The notes beneath the pieces were generated by a model, which was not told the origin of the DNA, ran no database searches, and saw only the letters and a program-made list of their open reading frames with translations. Made by a program: the position numbers and the translations under genes. This document shows positions 1 through 4,513 of a stretch of 5,160 nucleotides of DNA, one piece after another (position 1 is the stretch's first letter; each line of letters starts with the position of its first letter). Source of the DNA: an uncultured Opitutaceae bacterium (GTDB lineage: Bacteria; Verrucomicrobiota; Verrucomicrobiia; Opitutales; Opitutaceae); assembly GCA_903885525.1 (NCBI GenBank), contig CAISJA010000324.1, positions 1 through 5,160 on the forward strand. Direction: 5' to 3'.

Positions 1-647
1 CCGAAAAAGGTCGTGTCCTGGGAGATCAGGTTGATTTCCTTCACCCCGTCCGAGAGCAGGTGGCGCGCCTCGGCGACCACGCTCTCCACAGTGCGGCTGC
101 GGTGCCGGCCGCGGATCTGCGGGATGATGCAGAAGGTGCACGGGTGGTTGCAGCCCTCGGCAATCTTCAAATAGGCGAAATGCTTTGGCGTCAGCCGGAA
201 TCGCGGGGTGTCATAATCCGGGATCCAGGTGGACTTGCCGGCGACGTAGTCGGCCGGGGTTCCGGCCTGGCCGCGATCCCGCGCGTAAATCTCCTCGATG
301 ATGGGCGCGATTTTCGTGACCTGGTCGAGGCCGATGAAGGCATCGACCTCGTGCAGCTCGCCGCCCAGGTCCTTGGAGAAGCGCTGGGACATGCAGCCGG
401 CCACGATGAGCTTCTGGCTTTTGTTGCGCTTGCGCAGGCCGCGGTGCCGGTTGACCTCGAGGATGTGGTGGATCGATTCCTCCTTGGAGGAGTCGATGAA
501 GGAGCAGGTGTTGACGATGACGACGTCGGCCTTCTCCGCCTCGGGGATGACGATCATGCCCGCCTGGTGCAGGTGGCCGACCATGATCTCGCTGTCCACG
601 AGATTCTTGGCGCATCCGAGGGAGATGAGGCTGACCTTGCGGGGCAT
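1..647 (-). CDS. rimO: Ribosomal protein S12 methylthiotransferase RimO, N-terminal half (cut by window edge)
   Basis: RimO is a cytoplasmic radical-SAM enzyme that adds a methylthio group to the conserved aspartate of ribosomal protein S12. The 215 codons seen begin with the family signature SLGCAKNLVDSE (residues 9-20). The three cysteines of the N-terminal auxiliary 4Fe-4S cluster are C12, C48 (NTCSF) and C85 (AGCMSQ). The radical-SAM CxxxCxxC motif is C166, C170 and C173 (GCNHPCTFC), followed by IIPQIRGRHRSR and LISQDTTFF. The RG-x-x-RSR and QDTT stretches, together with KNLVDSE, fit RimO better than its tRNA-modifying paralogue MiaB. Family members are about 430-450 residues, so the rest of the radical-SAM barrel and the TRAM domain lie beyond position 1. 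The ATG at 645-647 is chosen because conserved residues begin almost at once. No Shine-Dalgarno is visible: a terminator-like hairpin and T-tract run directly up to the start codon. Confidence 0.95.
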   Translation of the reverse strand, partial: MPRKVSLISLGCAKNLVDSEIMVGHLHQAGMIVIPEAEKADVVIVNTCSFIDSSKEESIHHILEVNRHRGLRKRNKSQKLIVAGCMSQRFSKDLGGELHEVDAFIGLDQVTKIAPIIEEIYARDRGQAGTPADYVAGKSTWIPDYDTPRFRLTPKHFAYLKIAEGCNHPCTFCIIPQIRGRHRSRTVESVVAEARHLLSDGVKEINLISQDTTFF

Positions 648-679
648 AAAATAAAAGGCGCCCACATCGCTGCGGGCGC
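648..679 (-). terminator. Rho-independent terminator or attenuator between the small basic gene and rimO
   Basis: Read on the minus strand, GCGCCC (679-674) pairs perfectly with GGGCGC (663-658) across a 10-base loop. It is followed by one C and then TTTTATTTT (656-648). This is a GC stem with a U-tract, the form of an intrinsic terminator. It lies 31 bases past the stop of the 32-residue basic gene. The U-tract ends at the base before the rimO ATG, so rimO would need readthrough or a promoter very close to its start. The opposite strand has no T-tract, so it acts in one direction only. Confidence 0.75.
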
Positions 680-710
680 AGAGCGGACAAGGGAAGCGGG
701 GCGGGCCGCC

Positions 711-809
711 TTACTTCTTCTTCCGGGCGGCGTTGATTTTGGCCTTGCGGCGCTTTTTCAGCGCCATGCGGCGTTTCTTTTTGATGACCTTGTTGAACTG
801 TTGTCCCAT
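711..809 (-). CDS. Small, extremely basic 32-residue protein
   Basis: The product is MGQQFNKVIKKKRRMALK continuing to KKRRKAKINAARKKK: 32 residues with 11 Lys, 5 Arg and no Asp or Glu, so half the residues are positively charged. Such a protein almost certainly binds RNA, the ribosome or DNA; it resembles the smallest ribosomal proteins in composition, but I cannot assign it to a named family. Support for a real gene: an ATG start, an unbroken frame ending in TAA, a fitting intrinsic terminator just downstream, and a promoter-like pair upstream. It also fills a gap between two same-strand genes that is otherwise empty. The leader before the ATG is C/A-rich (CACCACCACCAACCACC) with no Shine-Dalgarno. 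Its neighbours are a rhodanese upstream (72-base gap) and rimO downstream. It might be a lineage-specific ribosome-associated factor; this is inference from composition and position. Confidence 0.7.
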   Translation of the reverse strand: MGQQFNKVIKKKRRMALKKRRKAKINAARKKK

Positions 810-833
810 GGTGGTTGGTGGTGGTGAAGGTAC

Positions 834-863
834 TTTGTGGAGGAAGGATCGCCCGGGAGTCAA
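834..863 (-). promoter_or_regulatory. Possible sigma-70-type promoter for the small basic gene
   Basis: On the minus strand TTGACT (863-858) matches the -35 consensus at 5 of 6 bases. After 18 bases comes CACAAA (839-834), a poor -10 box with 3 of 6 matches. Transcription would start near 827 and give a short CACCACCACC-type leader before the ATG at 809. The position in the gap between the rhodanese stop and the small gene is sensible, but the -10 is weak, so the call is tentative. Confidence 0.25.
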
Positions 864-881
864 GCGTGGCGGTGGGGCGGA

Positions 882-1217
882 TCAATAGCGGGGCAGGGCG
901 GGGTCCACCTGCCGGGCCCAGGCGTCGATGCCTCCGGTGACATTGCTCGCCCGGTCAAACCCCTGCTCGCGCAGGAAACGGACGGCGAGCCGGCTGCGGC
1001 TGCCGTGGTGGCAGAGCACGAGGATGTCGCGGTCCCGGGGGAGCCGGGCCAGCCCGGCCGGCACTTCCCCCAGGGGGATGGCGGTGCAGCCTGGCAGCGC
1101 ACAGAGGGCCAGTTCGTCGGGCTCGCGCACATCGAGCAGGAGGGCGCCGGCCTCCCGGGAGCGGGCGGCGGTGAGGACATCGATTTCCCAAGGAGCGGTC
1201 ATACTGCGGGGCACCAT
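882..1217 (-). CDS. Single-domain rhodanese-like sulfurtransferase
   Basis: Rhodaneses move sulfane sulfur from donors such as thiosulfate onto an active-site cysteine as a persulfide, then to an acceptor. The 111-residue protein is one complete rhodanese domain. It has LLDVREPDEL (27-36), then PGCTAIPLGEV (42-52), the catalytic loop C69-H-H-G-S-R-S (69-75) after DILVL, the NVTGGIDAWA block (92-101), and a C-terminal VDPALPRY tail common in this subgroup. It has no signal peptide or membrane segment, so it is probably cytoplasmic, like GlpE. The start at 1217 is preferred because AGGG lies 6 bases upstream; an in-frame ATG at 1202 is the alternative and would lose only five residues. It is divergent from manC and is followed on the same strand by the small basic gene and rimO. 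Sulfur delivery to RimO is an attractive but unproven role. Confidence 0.9.
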   Translation of the reverse strand: MVPRSMTAPWEIDVLTAARSREAGALLLDVREPDELALCALPGCTAIPLGEVPAGLARLPRDRDILVLCHHGSRSRLAVRFLREQGFDRASNVTGGIDAWARQVDPALPRY

Positions 1218-1288
1218 GCGGAACCCTGGGAGAAAATCAACCCGAGTTCACCGTTGACGCCGCGCTCCCGGCGCTTGTGGTGGGGGGG
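1218..1288. promoter_or_regulatory. Divergent intergenic region between the rhodanese gene and manC
   Basis: These 71 bases separate two genes that point away from each other, so promoters for both are expected here or inside the neighbouring 5' ends. The plus strand has TTGACG (1254-1259), a 5 of 6 match to a -35 box, but the expected -10 position is G-rich and does not match. No convincing minus-strand promoter is seen. The G-run GGTGGGGGGG at 1279-1288 immediately before the manC ATG may act as a weak ribosome-binding stretch. Confidence 0.3.
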
Positions 1289-2371
1289 ATGACCGAGCGA
1301 TTTGTTGTCATCATGGCCGGAGGCCGCGGCGAACGGTTCTGGCCCCAGAGCCGGCTCCACAAGCCGAAGCATCTCCTGCCCATCGTGGGACGGGATCCGA
1401 TGCTGAGCCAGACCATCGCGCGGGTGCTCCCGCTGGTGCCGGCGAAGAACATCCTGATCATCACCACGCGCCAGCAGCTGGCCGAGGTGCGGAAGGCGAG
1501 CGCCGGACTGCCGCGGCGCAACCTCATTGTGGAGCCGGTCGGCCGCGACACCGCGCCGGCGGTGGGCCTGGCCATGCTGTTGGTCAAGCAGCGCAACCCC
1601 GAGGCCGTTTTCGCGGTCCTGCCGGCGGACCATGTGATCCAGGACGAGGCCGGTTTCAGGACGCTGTTGGACGCGGCGTTCCAGGCGGCCGGGTCGGCGG
1701 ATGAACTGGTCACCCTGGGCATCGAGCCCACCGAACCGGCCACGGGCTTCGGCTACATCGAGCGCGGCAAGGTCTGGCACAGCGGTCCGCCCGCCGTGTT
1801 GCGGGCCCGGCGCTTCGTCGAGAAGCCCAGCCTGGCCAAGGCCAGGGCCTATCTGGCCTCCGGGCGCTTTTGCTGGAACGCCGGGATGTTTGTCTGGCGC
1901 GTGCCGGTCATTGCGGCGGCGCTGCGGGCCCACGCGCCCGGGCTGCATGCCGGGCTGCTGGGTCTGGAAAAAGCCCTCCGGCGCGGGAGTCCCGACCGTG
2001 CGCTGGCCCGGCTCTATCCCGCCCTGCCCCGGATCTCGATCGACTACGCCGTGATGGAGAAATCCCGCAACGTGCTCGTGCTGCCCGCGCGGTTCGGGTG
2101 GGATGATGTCGGTTCCTGGCCGGCGGTCGAGCGCCACCACGGCAAGGATGCGGACGGCAACGTGCTCCGCGGCCGGGCGATCGTCGAGGGCGGGCGAAAC
2201 AACATCGTGGTGTCGGCCGACGGGCACATCACGGCCGTGCTGGGACTCGACGATCTCATTGTGGTCCACACGCCCGATGCCACGTTGGTCTGCCCGAAGG
2301 ACCGGGCCCAGGACATCAAGCTGCTGCTCCTGCGGCTGGCCGCCGATCCGGCCCTGAAGCAGCATCTTTGA
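1289..2371 (+). CDS. manC: Mannose-1-phosphate guanylyltransferase (GDP-mannose pyrophosphorylase)
   Basis: The enzyme makes GDP-mannose from mannose-1-phosphate and GTP, for cell-surface polysaccharides and glycoconjugates. With ATG at 1289 the product is 360 residues. The N-terminal nucleotidyltransferase signature is MAGGRGERFWPQSR (9-22), followed by KPKHLLPI (25-32). Then come VEPVGRDTAP (81-90), the metal-binding ADHV (113-116), GFGYIERG (153-160), FVEKP (176-180), CWNAGMF (195-201), IDYAVMEKS (251-259), WDDVGSW (271-277) and a C-terminal VCPKDRAQDIK. It lacks the extra cupin phosphomannose isomerase domain of the roughly 470-residue bifunctional enzymes, so it is a stand-alone GMP. Most relatives have Gln in the PKQ motif; here it is His28. 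A GTG at 1277 is in frame but has poorer context. The stop is one base before the ruvX start, indicating co-transcription. Confidence 0.93.
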   Translation: MTERFVVIMAGGRGERFWPQSRLHKPKHLLPIVGRDPMLSQTIARVLPLVPAKNILIITTRQQLAEVRKASAGLPRRNLIVEPVGRDTAPAVGLAMLLVKQRNPEAVFAVLPADHVIQDEAGFRTLLDAAFQAAGSADELVTLGIEPTEPATGFGYIERGKVWHSGPPAVLRARRFVEKPSLAKARAYLASGRFCWNAGMFVWRVPVIAAALRAHAPGLHAGLLGLEKALRRGSPDRALARLYPALPRISIDYAVMEKSRNVLVLPARFGWDDVGSWPAVERHHGKDADGNVLRGRAIVEGGRNNIVVSADGHITAVLGLDDLIVVHTPDATLVCPKDRAQDIKLLLLRLAADPALKQHL

Positions 2372-2372
2372 C

Positions 2373-2801
2373 GTGCGCTGCCTCGGACTCGATTACGGCA
2401 CCAAGCGCATCGGCCTCAGCCACGCCGACGAGGTGGCGGTGGCGCTGCCCCTGCCCGCGTTGCGGGAGAGCGATGAGGCGGCGCGCTGGGCGGCCCTGGG
2501 GGATCTGATCCGCCAGCGCCGGATCACCGATCTGGTGGTCGGCTATCCCTTCAACCTGGACGGCAGCACCGGCTTCAAGGCCAGGGAGGTCGATGGCTTT
2601 GTCGCGCAGCTCAAGCAACGCTTCGGCCTGCCGGTCCATTTGGTGGACGAGACCCTGACCAGTTACGAGGCGGAATCGACGATCGCCAAGAAGCGCCGGC
2701 GCGAGGTGCGGGCCAGCGGCCTGATTGATTCCCGGGCGGCCTGTCTCATCCTGCAGGACTACCTCGACCAGCTGCTGCCGCCGGAGCCGCCGGCGGAGTG
2801 A
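2373..2801 (+). CDS. ruvX: YqgF/RuvX family RNase H-fold protein (putative Holliday junction resolvase / pre-16S rRNA nuclease)
   Basis: The family has an RNase H fold and was first proposed as a Holliday junction resolvase; the E. coli member YqgF is linked to processing of the 16S rRNA 5' end. This 142-residue protein is a normal full length. It begins with GLDYGTKRIGLS (5-16), carrying the first catalytic Asp (D7). The middle has VVGYPFNLDGS and GFKAREVD, then HLVDETLTSYEAE (89-101, with D92 and E93), and the C-terminal IDSRAACLILQDYL (118-131) with D119, which completes the acidic cluster. The start is GTG, one base after the manC stop, with no Shine-Dalgarno, so translation probably depends on ribosomes finishing manC. 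GTG is kept because LGLDYG follows within a few residues. Confidence 0.93.
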   Translation: MRCLGLDYGTKRIGLSHADEVAVALPLPALRESDEAARWAALGDLIRQRRITDLVVGYPFNLDGSTGFKAREVDGFVAQLKQRFGLPVHLVDETLTSYEAESTIAKKRRREVRASGLIDSRAACLILQDYLDQLLPPEPPAE

Positions 2802-2808
2802 CCTGATC

Positions 2809-2854
2809 CCGGGCCATGCCATCGGCCCGGAGCCGCGGCCACATTCGAGCCGCG
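2809..2854. terminator. Two GC-rich hairpins between convergent ruvX and the HAD gene
   Basis: The 58-base convergent gap holds two perfect stems. The first pairs CCGGGCC (2809-2815) with GGCCCGG (2824-2830) over an 8-base loop. The second pairs CGCGGC (2834-2839) with GCCGCG (2849-2854) over a 9-base loop. Neither has a proper T-tract on either strand, although TACATTT follows the second on the plus strand. They may stop or slow transcription from both sides, or protect transcript 3' ends; intrinsic termination is uncertain. Confidence 0.4.
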
Positions 2855-2859
2855 TACAT

Positions 2860-3561
2860 TTACTGGGGGGAAAGCGGCGCGGCATCACCGCCCGGCGGGC
2901 CGGCGGGGCGCAGGGCTTCCAATCCCGGCAGCAGGGACAATCCGGACAGTGCTGGCACCACCTGGTCGTGATGGCGGCGCAGTTTGCCGGCAGGGTGGTG
3001 TCCGGCCGCCACCAGCACGCAGGACACGCCCAGTTCGCGGGCGACTTCGAGGTCATGCACGGTGTCGCCGATCAGCACCAGTTCGTCCGGCGGCAGGCCC
3101 AGGCTGGCGAGTTGCGCGCGCCCGAGCGCGACTTTGCTCCGGGCATAGATATCAGCGAGCCCGGACAACTGGCAGAAATAGCCGGTGAGACCGAAGTGCC
3201 CCACGATTTCCAGCAGCGTCTCGTGGCGGTAGGCGGAAAGAAGCGACTGGGTGAGGCCGGCGGCCTGCACCGCAGCCAGGGTGGCGGGGGCGGCGGCATG
3301 GAGGGGGCATTCCCCCCGGCGGGCGTCGTAGGCGGCGATGAATTCCCCGCTCAGTTTTTCAAAGGAATCCGTCTGCGGGTCGAAGCCCAACCGGCCATAA
3401 TAATCCCGGACCGGAAAATCAAACACGTCGTGGTAGCGGGCCCGGTCGAGCAGAGGCAGGCCCCGCCGGACCAGCAGGCTGTTCATCACGCCGATGCAGT
3501 AGTCGAGGTCGTCGAGCAGGGTGCCGTTCCAATCCCAGATGACGTGGCGGTAGCGGGGCAT
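2860..3561 (-). CDS. HAD-superfamily hydrolase, phosphoglycolate-phosphatase-like, with DxN motif I
   Basis: This is a haloacid-dehalogenase-fold enzyme, most likely a small-molecule phosphatase; its substrate cannot be read from the sequence. In the 233-residue product motif I is WDWNGTLLDD (9-18), with nucleophile D10 but Asn12 where classic phosphatases have the acid/base Asp. An alpha-helical cap region follows, roughly residues 20-90. Motif II is S109 in LLSAYRHE, motif III is K143 in ARSKVALG, and motif IV is GDTVHD (165-170) with both acidic residues. The C-terminal tail, about 15 residues rich in Pro and Gly, is probably disordered. The start at 3561 is chosen because homology begins directly (MPRYRHVIWDWNG); an ATG at 3573 would add four residues. 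Neither has a clear Shine-Dalgarno. The gene converges on ruvX and is divergent from truA, so it is probably a single-gene transcript. The frame stays open far upstream, antisense to truA, but that part has no family features. Confidence 0.85.
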   Translation of the reverse strand: MPRYRHVIWDWNGTLLDDLDYCIGVMNSLLVRRGLPLLDRARYHDVFDFPVRDYYGRLGFDPQTDSFEKLSGEFIAAYDARRGECPLHAAAPATLAAVQAAGLTQSLLSAYRHETLLEIVGHFGLTGYFCQLSGLADIYARSKVALGRAQLASLGLPPDELVLIGDTVHDLEVARELGVSCVLVAAGHHPAGKLRRHHDQVVPALSGLSLLPGLEALRPAGPPGGDAAPLSPQ

Positions 3562-3743
3562 GCGGGCCGCCATGCTGGCGCGGACCGCCGGGTGCGCACA
3601 ATGCAAAATTGGCGGAGTCCGTGACTCCGTCGGAGCCGCACCGGGGCGGGGGCCGCGGGGGGGAGAGGCTGCCCGGCCCCGGGCTGCGCTTCCGCGCCAT
3701 CTCCGGCTTGCGGCAGGCCCTTCGCCCCGGCAGATTGCACGCG
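3562..3743. other. Divergent intergenic region between the HAD gene and truA
   Basis: This 182-base gap holds no credible gene, although the truA frame stays open back to about 3609. It has a short A/T-rich patch (3598-3610), then the inverted repeat at 3613-3629. A longer GC structure follows in which CCGGGGC (3641-3647) can pair with GCCCCGG (3676-3682). Close to truA, TTGCGG and CAGATT are spaced 17 bases apart, but each matches a sigma-70 box at only 3 of 6 positions, so no promoter is called. Confidence 0.5.
3613..3629. repeat. Perfect 7-bp inverted repeat with 3-base loop
   Basis: CGGAGTC (3613-3619) and GACTCCG (3623-3629) are exact inverted copies around CGT. A further partial copy, CGGAG, follows at 3631-3635 and could compete for the right arm. 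The element lies in the divergent HAD-truA gap. It could be an operator for a dimeric regulator, an RNA hairpin, or one copy of a dispersed intergenic palindrome. No T-tract follows on either strand, so it is not a standard terminator. Confidence 0.6.
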
Positions 3744-4505
3744 ATGAACAGACCCGCCCACCCGGCCCGCAGCGTCCGCTGGAAATGTGTCTGTGCCTAC
3801 GATGGCGGCACCTTTTCCGGTTGGCAGAGCCAGCCGGGCGGCCGGGCCATCCAGGATGTGATCGAGCAACGGCTGCGCGAGGTCTGCCAGCGGGAGACCC
3901 GCCTCCATGGCAGCGGCCGGACGGATGCCGGCGTCCACGCCCTGGGGCAGGTCTTCCACTTCGATGCAACCTGGGTCCACGGTCCGGACAAACTGAGGAA
4001 GGCCCTGCAGGCGCGGCTGCCGCAGGCGATCCAGCTGCGCACGCTGCGCCCGGCGGCGGCGGATTTCCACTCCCGCCTCGACGCCCGGGGAAAAATCTAC
4101 CGCTACGACCTGACGCTGGGGGAAGTAGATCCCTTCACCGCTCCGTATTGCTGGGCGGTGGCGCCTGCCCTGAACGTCCCCGCGATGGTGGCGGCGGCCG
4201 CGGTGCTGGTCGGGAAGCATGATTTCAAGGCCTTCTCCGCGGACAGCGGGGTGGAGCGCGAGACCACGGTCCGCCATTTGCGCCAGTTGGCCGTCACCCG
4301 GCGGGGCCGCCGGGTGCGCCTCACCTTCGAGGCGGACGGATTTCTCTACAAAATGGTGCGGAGCCTGACGGGTGCCCTGGTCAACGTCGGCCTGGGCAAG
4401 CTCACCGTCGCGGAGGTGGCCGGTCTGCTGGCCTCCGCCCGCCGAACCCCGCAGGTGCGGACCGCCCCTGCGCAGGGGCTGTTTCTGGTCCGGGTGCGGT
4501 ATTGA
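3744..4505 (+). CDS. truA: tRNA pseudouridine(38-40) synthase TruA
   Basis: TruA converts uridines 38, 39 and 40 in the tRNA anticodon arm to pseudouridine. The product has 253 residues, normal for the family. It opens with CAYDGGTFSGWQSQ (17-30), then RAIQDVIE. The catalytic motif GSGRTDAGVHALGQV (56-70) contains nucleophile D61. KIYRYDL (117-123) has the conserved active-site Tyr (Y119). Later come HDFKAFS and EADGFLYKMVRSLTGALVNVG, the C-terminal signature. The ATG at 3744 puts these motifs at the same positions as in characterised members (the E. coli nucleophile is D60); the upstream open frame lacks homology-like content. No Shine-Dalgarno is evident. comF follows after 8 bases on the same strand, indicating a shared transcript. 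Confidence 0.95.
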   Translation: MNRPAHPARSVRWKCVCAYDGGTFSGWQSQPGGRAIQDVIEQRLREVCQRETRLHGSGRTDAGVHALGQVFHFDATWVHGPDKLRKALQARLPQAIQLRTLRPAAADFHSRLDARGKIYRYDLTLGEVDPFTAPYCWAVAPALNVPAMVAAAAVLVGKHDFKAFSADSGVERETTVRHLRQLAVTRRGRRVRLTFEADGFLYKMVRSLTGALVNVGLGKLTVAEVAGLLASARRTPQVRTAPAQGLFLVRVRY

Positions 4506-4507
4506 GG
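4504..4507 (+). promoter_or_regulatory. Ribosome-binding site of comF overlapping the truA stop codon
   Basis: GAGG at 4504-4507 sits 6 bases before the comF ATG. Its GA forms the last two bases of the truA TGA stop. The 8-base gap between the genes is the palindrome GGCCGGCC. The overlap of stop codon and Shine-Dalgarno suggests that ribosomes ending truA help start comF. Confidence 0.6.
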
Positions 4508-4513
4508 CCGGCC

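Noticed and set aside
60..885. Long open frames of 224-255 codons overlapping rimO and the small basic gene in other frames
   Set aside because: They are low-complexity Ala/Gly/Arg/Asp-rich readings of GC-rich DNA, opposite or out of frame with RimO, whose motifs are unmistakable.
1254..1282. Full sigma-70 promoter for manC
   Set aside because: TTGACG is a good -35, but the -10 position reads GTGGTG, so only a vague regulatory region is reported.
1199..2365. 388-codon open frame antisense to manC
   Set aside because: It mirrors the third-position GC bias of manC, shows no recognisable domain, and manC carries all expected motifs.
2316..3056. 246-codon minus-strand frame antisense to ruvX
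   Set aside because: No motifs, spans the ruvX gene and the convergent hairpins, and overlaps the HAD gene in another frame.
3609..3743. 45-residue N-terminal extension of TruA
   Set aside because: Low-complexity sequence crossing the inverted repeat; starting at 3744 places D61 and Y119 as expected for the family.
3562..3969. N-terminal extension of the HAD protein upstream of 3561 (open frame to 3969)
   Set aside because: The extension is Arg/Gly/Pro/Ser-rich, antisense to truA, and homology begins at the internal Met just before the motif I strand.
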